A DNA stretch of 64,000 nucleotides. Source: CBDCVN01 sp965223045 (GTDB lineage: Bacteria; Deinococcota; Deinococci; Deinococcales; Trueperaceae). Position numbers and translations under genes: made by a program. The stretch is taken from positions 1,178,001-1,242,000 of the forward strand of contig CBDCVN010000013.1 of NCBI GenBank assembly GCA_965223045.1, given 5' to 3'. Below, piece after piece: positions 1 through 8,674 of the stretch (positions are counted from its first letter, which is position 1; each line of letters begins with the position of its first letter). The notes under the pieces were generated by a model. That model ran no database searches. It had not been told where the DNA came from and saw only the letters and a program-made list of their open reading frames with translations.

Positions 1-39
1 CCCAAAATGATGCGCCAACGGCGCAGGCGCTCACTTTGC

Positions 40-2232
40 TTATTGATTAGCTTTTTGCCTAGATTCTTCTAGAATTTGGCCTAGAGTTAGGCTAGTATTA
101 GTATTACTAACTTGCAAGTTAAATAAATCAGGCTCTAGCTGAAATGCTTTCTCGAGTGGGGCAACAACATGTTCATAACGCCCTAGAGTATAATTTACTA
201 GACCTAAGTTTAGCTGGGCATCAGCATTTTCAGCATTAGTATTAATAGCACGCTGCAAATAATCAAGCGCTTTATCATAACGGCTAATTCTATAGTAAGC
301 AAAGCCTAAGTTGCTTAGGATAATGTCATCATTAGGTAAGTCTTGTAGAGCACGCTCATAACCTTCTATAGCCCTCTGCTCTTCTCCATTAGCTTGCAAT
401 GCCACAGCATGATAAAAAGCTAGTAGAACATTATCTTCCAAGGCTCTTGCCTCAGAAAAATTGCTAATGGCAGTGTTAAAATCTCCTGCTTGATAGGCTT
501 GTAACCCTGAATCAAAAAGACTGCGTTGCTCATCTGTTAATGGTGTAACATCAGCACTTACAGGTGAATTAGTAGGAGTAACTGGGCTAGTAAACACATC
601 TCCAGAAGCCAACCCTTGTCTCAGTTCTCCTGCTTGATTTGAATTAGGATCTAGGGTTAAGGCTTTATCTAATACATTTATAGCTTGATCAGTACGTCCT
701 ACACGCGATAAGGCCACGCCATAGACAGTTAAAAAATCTACATCTTCACTTAAAGTGGGTAAGAGTGGTTCGAGCGTTTCTACGGCTGCTTCGTTTTGCC
801 CTGCCTCTAAGTAAATTTGGCCTAAGTTAATTTGTAAGGTGTTGCTTTGTAAATTAGGACTCGAGTTTTCAATAACTTGTTTTGCCTCGTCTATCCTACC
901 TGAACCTGCATAAGCAATGGCCAATTGATTAACAACCTCAAGATCATTAGGAGAAAGAGCATATGCTCTTTCCAAAGCAATAATTGCTGAAGTAAGGTCA
1001 TTCTTACGCTCATAAAGCTCAGCTTCGGCTATTAGCGGTTGGACACTTTGGGGATAGGACTGTTGTCCTTCACGAATGATATTAAGAGCATCATCGAAAG
1101 CTTCTAATGGCAAGGAAACTACTAAGCGATAGAGATCTGGAGAAGATCTGCTAGCTAAAAGCTCATGCAAGTAAGATACAGCCTCAGCGCTATAACCTAA
1201 GCGGCTAGCCTCTCTAACAAAAGCACTATGGAGTTGTATTGAACTGGGTAACTTCTGAGCACCATCACGCAAAGTTTGAACTGAGCGGGGGTCTTGCTGC
1301 TTGCCTTGCAATCTGGCTAACTCAAAATAGGCAGCCTCCAGTCTTGGGTTAACACTTATAGCCATTTGCAGATCTTGCTCAGCAGCTTCAATGTCATCAG
1401 TGAAGCTAGCTCTACCTAACAAAGCTTCAGGATGTATAGGATTTAAGCTTAAAGCTTTATCATAAGCATCTATAGCAGCAGAGATATCATCGTTTGCCTC
1501 TAAAAGAATAGCATACACCAGCAAAGCTTCAATATCTTCAGGAACATACTGGGTAGCTAGCTGGGCAATATTTAGTGATTCTTTAGGGGAATTGCTTAAG
1601 GTAAGACCTCGAGCTTTTTCAATCAAAACCCAACTCGAGCTACTATCTAAACTAGCGGCAGCCTCAAGCTGGACATTGCTAGGTGGTATAATACGACTCG
1701 AGGATAAAGCTACAACCTGCAAACTTGGTAAAGAAGGCGTTTGTAAAAGCACTTTATCAAACTCGGCCTTGTCACTCTCACTTAAAGCTATTTCTAGTTG
1801 GCTCACTACAGTATTTGCCACCACACTTAAAAGCTGCTTAGGGTTATCCATAGCACCACTTAGAAAAACATCTTCTTTATCAGGATAATTAGGTCCAACA
1901 AAGCCAAGTTGTACCTCAGCGTTACCATCTTTAGGAGTAATGCGTCCACTAACAATTACATCAGCATTATAAGCTGCTAGCATAGGTCCGCTATCAAGAC
2001 TCTCTTCGGCCTGTAAGCGCTGAGTTACTAGATAAGCATCACCTACAGGAGGGACATAAATGTTATCAATTACATTTAAACTACGTTCTAAACCAACAGC
2101 CAAGCCTAATGCATAAGGTTCTGCATTACCAATAGTATCAAAAGGTAGGACTATAATGCGTTTAACCTCTTGGGAGAAAGTGAAATTGCCTAAAATAAAT
2201 AAAGCAAAGAAAAAATAACTAGCTCTTTTCAT
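40..2232 (-). CDS. Secreted TPR-repeat protein
   Basis: The 730-aa product opens with a signal peptide (MKRASYFFFALFILGNFTFS), so it is exported. Residues about 22-190 form an N-terminal domain that resembles the curli/TolB-type nucleotide-independent fold in tone ('IIVLPFDTIGN'), but I cannot name it. From about residue 195 to the end there are many tetratricopeptide repeats with the usual A.....A..L.P signature, for example 'AYDKALSLNPIHPEALLGRA', in two blocks separated by a Ser/Thr/Pro linker near residue 555. TPRs are protein-protein interaction scaffolds; the partner is unknown. Five CTCGAG sites lie in the gene, as expected for native sequence. It is divergent from the next gene, with about 60 bp between. 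A TATACT hexamer sits 9 nt before the start codon, so a very short or leaderless transcript is possible. Confidence 0.8.
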   Translation of the reverse strand: MKRASYFFFALFILGNFTFSQEVKRIIVLPFDTIGNAEPYALGLAVGLERSLNVIDNIYVPPVGDAYLVTQRLQAEESLDSGPMLAAYNADVIVSGRITPKDGNAEVQLGFVGPNYPDKEDVFLSGAMDNPKQLLSVVANTVVSQLEIALSESDKAEFDKVLLQTPSLPSLQVVALSSSRIIPPSNVQLEAAASLDSSSSWVLIEKARGLTLSNSPKESLNIAQLATQYVPEDIEALLVYAILLEANDDISAAIDAYDKALSLNPIHPEALLGRASFTDDIEAAEQDLQMAISVNPRLEAAYFELARLQGKQQDPRSVQTLRDGAQKLPSSIQLHSAFVREASRLGYSAEAVSYLHELLASRSSPDLYRLVVSLPLEAFDDALNIIREGQQSYPQSVQPLIAEAELYERKNDLTSAIIALERAYALSPNDLEVVNQLAIAYAGSGRIDEAKQVIENSSPNLQSNTLQINLGQIYLEAGQNEAAVETLEPLLPTLSEDVDFLTVYGVALSRVGRTDQAINVLDKALTLDPNSNQAGELRQGLASGDVFTSPVTPTNSPVSADVTPLTDEQRSLFDSGLQAYQAGDFNTAISNFSEARALEDNVLLAFYHAVALQANGEEQRAIEGYERALQDLPNDDIILSNLGFAYYRISRYDKALDYLQRAINTNAENADAQLNLGLVNYTLGRYEHVVAPLEKAFQLEPDLFNLQVSNTNTSLTLGQILEESRQKANQ

Positions 2233-2292
2233 CAGTTGAGCAGTATAACTATTCTTATGGTGAGAAGCTTACTGCTCAAGCCTTGACCTACT

Positions 2293-2745
2293 TTGACAAT
2301 TAACAACCTCACATTGATTTTTTGTATAGTTATATTAGTGACTAGAATTTTGGTTACCTACTGGCTGTTATTTATTACAAGTGTAGTTTTCTGCGTGAAG
2401 AAGCCAGAGCTAGTACGCCCTCTGATTCGTTTACTGAGCTTGCTCTACAGTTTGATGATGTGCTTTATGCTCCTATTTGGTTTATGGCTTTGGCTCTTTC
2501 CACCTTTTTGGAAAGGAATTACCTCAGCTTTTTTAGCACTAGCAGCAGGTGTTTTATGTTTGTTTGCTATTCAAAAACTTAGACACATTTACCTAGCAAG
2601 TTTACTTTGGTTTGCTGCAGGTGTGATTGCTTTTTTAGCAGCCCACTTGATATCTTTAAAGATAGTTTTTAGCTTACTAATTAGCTTACCCCCAATTTTC
2701 CTAGCAGGCTTTAGTTTAGCATCATTTATAACTAAAAATTACTGA
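2293..2745 (+). CDS. Small integral membrane protein, unknown function
   Basis: The product is up to 150 aa and almost entirely hydrophobic, with four predicted membrane segments (roughly residues 5-30, 52-75, 80-98 and 105-140). I do not recognise a family. The long frame begins at TTG (2293); an in-frame GTG at 2338 is an equally good start and would shorten the first helix. The gene is divergent from the TPR gene and precedes cdaA by about 330 bp. It could be a small transport accessory protein, but nothing in the sequence says which. Confidence 0.55.
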   Translation: MTINNLTLIFCIVILVTRILVTYWLLFITSVVFCVKKPELVRPLIRLLSLLYSLMMCFMLLFGLWLWLFPPFWKGITSAFLALAAGVLCLFAIQKLRHIYLASLLWFAAGVIAFLAAHLISLKIVFSLLISLPPIFLAGFSLASFITKNY

Positions 2746-3071
2746 AATCAAAAGGCGCTAGAATTGTATAAGTTGGGCTTTACACATGACTTTTCACATA
2801 AAGCTATGTTAAGCTGAGCAATGCCTCCTTTGGTTCCAAACTAAGAGGTTACGATCTTATAAAAAGGTAATACCCAAAACAATGCTAAGGGGTGCCTTTA
2901 AAGGTTTTTTTTAAGTTTAACATTGAAATAGGGAGTAAAAACTTCAGTAGGGATTTAGTCGTCACGGCAAAAGGCTAAGTCGAGACGTTAAATGCCCATA
3001 AAGTCAAGATAGTTAGCTATCTTAATAGAAATGGGAATTTTGGTAATCTCACCAAAAAATGGCTGGTAGAT
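2746..3071 (+). other. Intergenic leader upstream of cdaA with hairpins
   Basis: This 326-nt stretch has no convincing reading frame. It contains a short GC-poor hairpin followed by T8 near 2900-2920 (CCTTTAAAGG then a T run), a purine-rich segment with a direct repeat (TTAGTCGTC / TAAGTCGAG, about 2957-2988), and a 7-bp hairpin with arms AAGATAG (3006-3012) and CTATCTT (3017-3023) just before cdaA. It looks structured, but I cannot match it to a known riboswitch consensus. Confidence 0.35.
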
Positions 3072-3806
3072 TTGTATTTCTCAATTAGCTTTTTAGATAT
3101 AATTGATATTTTGCTTATAGCCATATTGCTTTACTATATTTACAAATGGCTTATTGGCAGTAGGGCATGGAACTTGCTAAGAGGAATTGCTTTGCTAGGA
3201 GGTGGTTGGTTCCTTGCCGCCCAACTAGGCCTGCCTGCAAGCGCTTGGCTTTTTGATAAGTTTGTGGGTGCGGCTTTTATTGCTATTGTTATTATTTTTC
3301 AGCCTGAACTTAGAAATATGCTCGAGCGGTTTGGGAGAGGTTCTTCAACATATATAGCTGTTGGTGATCCTGTAAAAGAAGTTATGTCAACAATCCATAA
3401 CTTAGCTAGTCAGAATCGTGGGGCTATAATTGCTATTGAAAGACGGGTACCTTTAGAAGAGTATGGCAAAGTAGGATCTAGGCTCAATTCACCAGTAAGC
3501 TCAGCCTTGCTACAAACCATTTTTGATTCTAAAGGGCCTTTACATGATGGGGCAGTAATTATAAAAAATGATACTATTACCTACGCTGGTGCTATTTTCC
3601 CAGTAAGCAATAAAATTGAAGGCATACCCATCTCACATGGAACGCGTCACAGGGCTGCCTTGGGTATTTCGGAAAAAAGTGATGCTTTAGCTATAGTGGT
3701 TAGTGAAGAGAGGGGAACTGTAAGCCTTGCAAAAGATGGGCAGATCAAAAGTGATATTGCACCTACTGAAGTTCTCAAAGCTCTACGTGAGGTGTACCAA
3801 TCATGA
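3072..3806 (+). CDS. cdaA: Membrane diadenylate cyclase CdaA
   Basis: CdaA condenses two ATP into the second messenger c-di-AMP at the membrane. The 244-aa product has three N-terminal hydrophobic segments (about residues 5-85, with 'LLRGIALLGGGWFLAAQLG') followed by the DAC domain. Both catalytic signatures are present: DGA at residues 159-161 (HDGAVII) and RHR at 192-194 (GTRHRAALG). Length and domain order match the CdaA/DacA family. The chosen start is a TTG at 3072, the only one that includes the complete first membrane segment. The stop codon overlaps the start of cdaR by 4 nt (ATGA), which indicates translational coupling. One CTCGAG lies in the gene. Confidence 0.93.
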   Translation: MYFSISFLDIIDILLIAILLYYIYKWLIGSRAWNLLRGIALLGGGWFLAAQLGLPASAWLFDKFVGAAFIAIVIIFQPELRNMLERFGRGSSTYIAVGDPVKEVMSTIHNLASQNRGAIIAIERRVPLEEYGKVGSRLNSPVSSALLQTIFDSKGPLHDGAVIIKNDTITYAGAIFPVSNKIEGIPISHGTRHRAALGISEKSDALAIVVSEERGTVSLAKDGQIKSDIAPTEVLKALREVYQS

Positions 3807-4738
3807 GACGCTATATAAAATATTTCAACACCTATGCAAGATTGTGGTGGCAGCGCCTACTGAGAAATTGGTTAGCTAAATTAGTAGCCTTGCTTCTAGC
3901 TATATTTTTATGGTCTTTTGTAAGCACTGTCCAAAACACTATTAGTCAACGTAGTTTTACCATACCGCTTTCGCCTCTGCTAAACAACTCACAAATTGCT
4001 ACAGGCGTACCAGATAATGTTGAGGTAATCGTTTCGGGCAGAAGTCAACTTATAGAAAAGTTAAAAGTCACAGAAATAAGTGCCGTGCTTGATTTAGTTG
4101 ATGCTAAAGGAAAGTTTAAAAAGGATGTTCATGTTGCTGTGCCGTTTGGTACAAATTTATTAAGGGTTACACCTAAGGAAGTTATTGGTACTGTAGAACC
4201 TTTAGCTAAAACATCTTTACCTGTTAAAGTGGGATTTTTGCCTCTAGGTGAATCCAACCTTGATTTACTCTTGAATGCAGATGTCTTTCCTCGAGACGTC
4301 GCTGCTTTGGGACGTACTGACCTTATAGACCAAGCGGTAGCTGCTATAGCTCTAACTACATCATTAGAAGGGAAAGTTCAAGTGCCCTTGTACGCTGCCG
4401 ATGCAAATGGGCAAGCCTTGCCAGAAATTAGTTTAAGGCCTGCAGAAGCTACACTAACTATTGATAAGATGCCAATATTGCACAGCAAGGAAGTGCCAAT
4501 TGTGGTTGGTTTCTCAGGAATGAGAGAGCTAAAAGTTCAAACTAGCACCCTTAGTCAAGACACGGTTCTGCTTGTAGGGACAAGTCAGCAACTTGAGAAT
4601 ATTACAGAAGTACAAGCAAATGCAGATTTAACAGGACTTGGTCTTGGTGAGCATAATCTAGAATTAGATTGGATTTTACCTGAAGGGGTAAATATGCTTG
4701 AAGCTCCTACGATACACTTACGATTAATTCCTAAATAA
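3803..4738 (+). CDS. cdaR: YbbR-domain regulator CdaR
   Basis: CdaR is the membrane-anchored partner and regulator of CdaA in many bacteria, where the two are encoded side by side. This 311-aa product has one N-terminal transmembrane helix (about residues 22-42, 'LLRNWLAKLVALLLAIFLWS') followed by an extracytoplasmic region of repeated YbbR domains ('VTPKEVIGTVEPLAKTSLPV' is a typical YbbR strand pattern). Its start codon overlaps the cdaA stop, so the two are co-translated. The assignment rests on the YbbR pattern and the gene pairing. Confidence 0.9.
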   Translation: MRRYIKYFNTYARLWWQRLLRNWLAKLVALLLAIFLWSFVSTVQNTISQRSFTIPLSPLLNNSQIATGVPDNVEVIVSGRSQLIEKLKVTEISAVLDLVDAKGKFKKDVHVAVPFGTNLLRVTPKEVIGTVEPLAKTSLPVKVGFLPLGESNLDLLLNADVFPRDVAALGRTDLIDQAVAAIALTTSLEGKVQVPLYAADANGQALPEISLRPAEATLTIDKMPILHSKEVPIVVGFSGMRELKVQTSTLSQDTVLLVGTSQQLENITEVQANADLTGLGLGEHNLELDWILPEGVNMLEAPTIHLRLIPK

Positions 4739-4747
4739 ACTTAATGT

Positions 4748-6484
4748 ATGGACCTAGCTTCTCAAGCTAAATCCCTATCTAGACCTCTTTTAAATACTCC
4801 TGAAACAAGGAGCGAGGCATTGTCTAAAGCAATTGCTATGCTTTCTGAAACAGGTGTTGAAAAACGGGGTGCGGTCTTTACAGATCCGAAGGTTGTTACT
4901 TTTATGCTCGAGCTTATTGAGTACTCGAGCAAACAGAACTTAACAAAGTTTAGGATCTTAGAACCATCTTTTGGTAAGGGGGATTTTCTATTGCCCATTA
5001 TTGATCAACTACTAATTTCTTATAAAAGCTATTCTCAAAACGATGAGCCTTTAACTACTCTCTGCAATAGTGTAAAAGGTATTGAATTGCACCGTGAAAC
5101 AGCCCAAGAAACTAAAATCAAAGTTGTGGAGTTAGTTAAGAACCACGGGATAAACTTTAAAGTAGCTAGTAGGTTGGCAGATTATTGGGTTGTACAAGAT
5201 GATTTCCTCTTAACTCCAATTACAGGGCAATTTACTCATATCATAGGAAACCCTCCTTATGTTCGCCAAGAAATGATTGCTCCTGAACTCTTGAAAATTT
5301 ACCGTAGTAGTTATAAAACTATCTATGACCGAGCTGACCTTTATGTACCCTTTATAGAGCGGTGCTTGGGTCTATTAACAGATAATGGTCAACTTTCATT
5401 TATATGCTCAGATCGTTGGATGAAGAACCGTTATGGCTTACGTTTACGACAATTTGTAGCTAATAACTATCATGTTAAACACTATGTAGATATGGTTGGG
5501 ACAGATGCTTTTCAGAAAAGTGTGGAGACCTATGCAGCTATTACCACTTTTACAAAAGGCAATGGAACTGGGAAAACTACAGCAGTAGCAAAGCAACCCT
5601 GTATAGAAACAAAATATTTGGAACACCTTTCTAAATGTTTGAATGATGCAAATACAAATGGCACAAATATCGAGATAATACGCGATGTAATTAAGAGCAA
5701 TGAGCCTTGGCTTCTAGATTGTGCAAAGCAACTAAAGCTTATACGAGAGCTGGAAAGCAGATTCACTCCGCTTGAAGGGGCTGGTGGTAGAGTTGGCATA
5801 GGTGTAGCTTCGGGATGTGACCGAGTTTATATTGCCCCTTATGATGATCTTGATGTTGAACCGGAACGTAAACTCCCAATTGCAATGACCAGTGATTTAT
5901 CTAGTGGACAGCTTAGGTGGAGTGGCAAAGGTATAGTAAACCCATTTGAGGTTAACGGAGATCTTGCAGACCCAAACAAATATCCAAAATTTGCAGCCTT
6001 TTTACATAAAAATAAGCAAGATATCATGAAGCGCCACGTTGCTAAGAGGAATCCTAAAAGTTGGTTTAGAACAATAGACCGAATATATTCCGAGCTAACT
6101 TTTAAACCTAAACTATTAATTCCTGATATTAAAAATAGGCCTATGGCTATCTATGATGAAGGCACGGCTTACCCTCACCATAACCTTTACTGGATAGTAT
6201 CGAAAGAGTGGCATCTTCGGGCTTTGCAAGCAGTACTACGCTCTGATGTGGCTAGGCTTTTTGTTTGGGCATATTCAGTCAAGATGCGTGGAGGATGGCT
6301 CCGTTTCCAAGCACAGAATCTTCGACGCATTTGCTTACCTCAGTGGAATCTTCTTACTGAGGACACTAAAGGAAAATTAATTGAAGTTAGTAATTGCTGT
6401 GATCAAGCAGTGATTAATGAAGTTGTGTTTAAAACATATGAACTTAATGACAAACAAGTTGGTTTGATTGAGGCTTTGCATTAA
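4748..6484 (+). CDS. Solitary N6-adenine DNA methyltransferase, XhoI/PaeR7I-like
   Basis: The 578-aa product is a gamma-class m6A DNA methyltransferase. Seen directly: an N-terminal 'GAVFTDPKVVTFMLELIEY' block, the AdoMet-binding motif I 'EPSFGKGDFLLPIID' from residue 72, the catalytic NPPY at residues 168-171, and a C-terminal target-recognition half with 'VGIGVASGCDRVYIAP' and 'KMRGGWLRFQAQNLRRICLP'. These blocks agree with what I remember of the M.PaeR7I/M.XhoI group, which methylates adenine in CTCGAG; that is recollection, not a search. No restriction endonuclease gene is adjacent: downstream there is only an eroded region. It starts 9 nt after cdaR and so probably shares its operon. It carries two CTCGAG sites itself, so it is likely a long-term resident. 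An Eco57I-like enzyme with another target is the alternative. Confidence 0.85.
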   Translation: MDLASQAKSLSRPLLNTPETRSEALSKAIAMLSETGVEKRGAVFTDPKVVTFMLELIEYSSKQNLTKFRILEPSFGKGDFLLPIIDQLLISYKSYSQNDEPLTTLCNSVKGIELHRETAQETKIKVVELVKNHGINFKVASRLADYWVVQDDFLLTPITGQFTHIIGNPPYVRQEMIAPELLKIYRSSYKTIYDRADLYVPFIERCLGLLTDNGQLSFICSDRWMKNRYGLRLRQFVANNYHVKHYVDMVGTDAFQKSVETYAAITTFTKGNGTGKTTAVAKQPCIETKYLEHLSKCLNDANTNGTNIEIIRDVIKSNEPWLLDCAKQLKLIRELESRFTPLEGAGGRVGIGVASGCDRVYIAPYDDLDVEPERKLPIAMTSDLSSGQLRWSGKGIVNPFEVNGDLADPNKYPKFAAFLHKNKQDIMKRHVAKRNPKSWFRTIDRIYSELTFKPKLLIPDIKNRPMAIYDEGTAYPHHNLYWIVSKEWHLRALQAVLRSDVARLFVWAYSVKMRGGWLRFQAQNLRRICLPQWNLLTEDTKGKLIEVSNCCDQAVINEVVFKTYELNDKQVGLIEALH

Positions 6485-6720
6485 TTTGGAAGTCACCTTT
6501 ACAAAGGTTATACCTGCTTTCCTAAACCCCCTCTCATAACTCTTTCTGGCACTTCACAAAAAACTGCCATTTATCTAACAACTTATTAATGTCTAAGTAA
6601 TTCTACTAGTTCATACTTAAATTAACTTTTTCGTAAACATTTTACCTTTCGTAATTTAAAGCGGCTTCCTTATTGAAGTCGCTTTATGCTACAGGAATTC
6701 ATGTATGGAATACACATCAA

Positions 6721-6820
6721 ATGCCTACCGTCCATGTATGTTTTTCACTCTTCTTGTGTAAGGTTGCGTCCTGCTTTGTAGCAGGCTTGTTCTTTCCAGA
6801 TTGCTCGAGGGTCTAGGGAA
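6721..6820 (-). pseudogene. Orphan fragment of a WD40 gene tail
   Basis: This 100-bp stretch matches, with scattered differences, the end of the large WD40 gene at 10393-15177 (there about 10440-10540). On the minus strand it reads DPRAIWKEQACYKAGRNL, then TQEE, a TGA where the intact gene has TGG, then KTYMDGR. There is no start and no upstream partner, so it is a decayed remnant of a paralogue. Unlike the intact gene, it holds a CTCGAG (6804-6809), within the codons for Asp-Pro-Arg-Ala. Confidence 0.75.
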
Positions 6821-6860
6821 GCATAATATATTTTGCTAATATTTATTTGGAGGTAACCTT

Positions 6861-6911
6861 ATGCCTACATTATCACAAATGACTCAAGATGAACTTAAAG
6901 GTTTTATATAG
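6861..6911 (+). pseudogene. Sixteen-codon frame behind a strong RBS
   Basis: A very good Shine-Dalgarno (TTTGGAGGT) sits 5-6 nt before an ATG whose frame gives MPTLSQMTQDELKGFI and then stops at TAG. The ribosome site is too good for chance, and the peptide reads like the first helix of a longer protein. I take it as the surviving start of a gene whose remainder was lost in this eroded zone. The rest of 6485-7069 holds only this frame and the WD40 fragment just before it. Confidence 0.4.
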
Positions 6912-7069
6912 CATTTTCCTTTTTAACCTGACCCATTATTGAGTTATCAGTTTATCACACAGCATTTTAGCCTCTCATAAAATTATGTCATTAAATCACA
7001 AGAAGTGAAAAGTATTACTCACTGGTAATTAAATCAAAAAACAAGAGTATACCCTTACATTTATAGAAA

Positions 7070-7717
7070 TTAAAGTTGCAAGTATTTGAATAAATATTTA
7101 TTGTAACATCTTTCCATAGGTGGTTGATTGGTATAGCCACAGTGTTTGAACCAAGCTTGAGCATCATTGGTATTAACTGTTTCTAAAGCTTTTTTGACAG
7201 AGGTGTTTAATTTCTTTTTGTCCCAAGTTTCTAAAGCACGTAGGTGGGATTTTGCTTTTGACCAGCAATGTTCTATCGGATTGAACTCAGGGCTGTATGG
7301 TGGCAAATAGATCAATGTGGCTCCCCTGCTTTCTATTAATTCACGTACCCTTTTTACTATGTGTGCTGTTGAATTATCCATCAAAACTATTTGTCCCACC
7401 TTTAAAACTGGACATAGTATTTCTTCTAGAAATGCTGCAAATACTTCTCCTGTTACAGTTTCATCAATACAGAAACTAGCGATTACTCCTTCTAGAGTCA
7501 TTGCACCTATTAAGTTTGCAATTTTATGTTTCTTGCTTGGTATAGAGCAATAAGCTCTTTCTCCTCGTTGCGAACGGGCATAAATCCTAGTCATGTTTAG
7601 ATAAAGACCTGTTTCATCAATAAATACAAGCCTATTTGCTCTAAGAGCTTTCTTTAACTGTAAAAAGGCTTTTCGTTTTGCTGCAATGTCTTCACGATCT
7701 TGCTCTCTAGCACGCAA
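7070..7717 (-). CDS. IS630 transposase, DDE half (OrfB)
   Basis: The 215-aa frame holds the catalytic core of an IS630/Tc1-mariner type transposase. The three acidic positions are visible: Asp in 'FIDETGLYLN', Asp in 'LMDNSTAHI', and Glu in 'YSPEFNPIEHCWSKAK'. It has no independent start of note. It is expected to be made as a fusion with OrfA by a -1 frameshift at the A7 run on the coding strand (7722-7728). The C-terminus ends in a short Tyr/Lys-rich tail. The core looks intact, so the element may still be active. Confidence 0.85.
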   Translation of the reverse strand: MRAREQDREDIAAKRKAFLQLKKALRANRLVFIDETGLYLNMTRIYARSQRGERAYCSIPSKKHKIANLIGAMTLEGVIASFCIDETVTGEVFAAFLEEILCPVLKVGQIVLMDNSTAHIVKRVRELIESRGATLIYLPPYSPEFNPIEHCWSKAKSHLRALETWDKKKLNTSVKKALETVNTNDAQAWFKHCGYTNQPPMERCYNKYLFKYLQL

Positions 7718-8088
7718 AGTCTTTTTTTATAAGTCCAGTTAATCTTTTCTATTGCCCTATACATACTAGTGCTACTGACTTTAACGCCAGTCTTTTGCTC
7801 AAAAGCTGTGCAGAGTTCAGCCAAGGTCATGTCTGATTGCTTTTCTAACAATTTTTTTATTAGTGAAAGTTGTTTTGTGTTTACAGCAGGTTTACGACCC
7901 CTATTGTGTTCCCTAGGCAATAATCCGCCTGTTTCTCGATAAAGTCTTAGATAGGCTTTAACTGTAGTAGGGCTGACTAAAAACCTTTTAGCCAGCTCAT
8001 ATTGAGAACCTTCGCCATCTAGGTAAGATTGAACAACGCGTTGTCGCAAACCTAAGGAGTAACTTGCCATGGAAAGAGGATAACTCAT
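7654..8088 (-). CDS. IS630 transposase, DNA-binding half (OrfA)
   Basis: The 144-aa frame has an N-terminal helix-turn-helix ('YELAKRFLVSPTTVKAYLRL') and a second winged region ('MTLAELCTAFEQKTGVKVSS'), as in IS630-family OrfA. At residues about 118-121 (WTYKK) it crosses the A7 run; a -1 shift there continues as KKTLRAREQDRE in the OrfB frame. Without the shift it runs 20 residues further and stops. The first Met could also be one of the next two in MSYPLSMASYS. Confidence 0.82.
   Translation of the reverse strand: MSYPLSMASYSLGLRQRVVQSYLDGEGSQYELAKRFLVSPTTVKAYLRLYRETGGLLPREHNRGRKPAVNTKQLSLIKKLLEKQSDMTLAELCTAFEQKTGVKVSSTSMYRAIEKINWTYKKRLCVLESKIVKTLQQNEKPFYS
7722..7728 (-). promoter_or_regulatory. 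Slippery A7 site for -1 frameshift
   Basis: On the coding (minus) strand the run A-AAA-AAA-G separates OrfA and OrfB of the IS630 element. Reading Tyr-Lys-Lys in the OrfA frame and slipping back one base gives Lys-Lys-Thr-Leu-Arg in the OrfB frame. Programmed frameshifting on such runs is known in IS630 elements. A simple one-base mutation is the alternative. Confidence 0.6.
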
Positions 8089-8452
8089 ATTAACTTACTA
8101 GGACAATAAGAAATGGTTTTGTGGATTCATTGACTAGAACAACTAGAAAAAGATAATGTTTCTAGAAAGGGTGTTTTTATTAGAAAAAATTCTAATTTAA
8201 CGTCAACACTAGACGGTGTTTCTAGTTGTTTACAACACAGTGTAAAATCAAGTCTGCTTTTGTGCAATACTGACTCTTACTACGAATCCAAGAGCGCTCT
8301 TAGGGTAATTAAAATGAGAATATTTGCATTTTGGGTAAATTGGTAAGAATACTAATAAACACTTTATAGTACAACTACAAAGATACTTTTAGTATAGAAG
8401 AAAACTACTCAAGTTTTTCCAAATTTACTCAAATTGGGCGTTTTGCCGATAC
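8089..8452. other. Gene-free stretch with an 11-bp inverted repeat
   Basis: No gene is visible in these 364 bp between the IS630 element and the VapB-like gene. It contains an inverted repeat with arms ACAACTAGAAA (8139-8149) and TTTCTAGTTGT (8219-8229), about 90 bp end to end, with further TTTCTAGAAA-like palindromes inside. It may be a cruciform-prone or MITE-like remnant. Confidence 0.35.
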
Positions 8453-8674
8453 TTGGGTCGGGTTAAAAAGGAAAATGCTATAGAAAATACAATAGAGAAA
8501 AAATTTCAGGAAATGCAAACCCAAGCTATAAAGCTTTCGCAAGGCCCAAACAAAAATGCTCCCTCTGTTGATGAATGGCAATCAGATTTTTTCAAGACCT
8601 TTGGTAGTTTCAAAGATTACCCTTTACAGCGCTTTCCACAAGATGAACCTGAAGAGCGTTTGCTTCTAGAATGA
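8453..8674 (+). CDS. Putative VapB-type antitoxin
   Basis: The product is at most 73 aa. The frame opens at TTG 8453; an in-frame ATG at 8513 gives a 53-aa protein ending 'PQDEPEERLLLE'. It is called an antitoxin from position, not from a recognised fold: its end overlaps by 4 nt the start of a VapC toxin stub, the usual antitoxin-first VapBC order. The toxin has been destroyed, so this gene would be an orphan. Confidence 0.5.
   Translation: MGRVKKENAIENTIEKKFQEMQTQAIKLSQGPNKNAPSVDEWQSDFFKTFGSFKDYPLQRFPQDEPEERLLLE

Larger units (their letters stand above)
7070..8088 (-). mobile_element. IS630-family insertion sequence
   Basis: Two overlapping frames on the minus strand encode the helix-turn-helix half and the DDE half of an IS630-type transposase. 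I could not find convincing terminal inverted repeats in the flanks (7000-7070 and 8089-8130), so the interval given covers only the coding part. The element lies at the left edge of the accessory island and contains no CTCGAG. Confidence 0.8.

Noticed and set aside
2957..2988. c-di-GMP or c-di-AMP riboswitch before cdaA
   Set aside because: A few words such as CACGGCAAA resemble riboswitch fragments, but the conserved core is not present.
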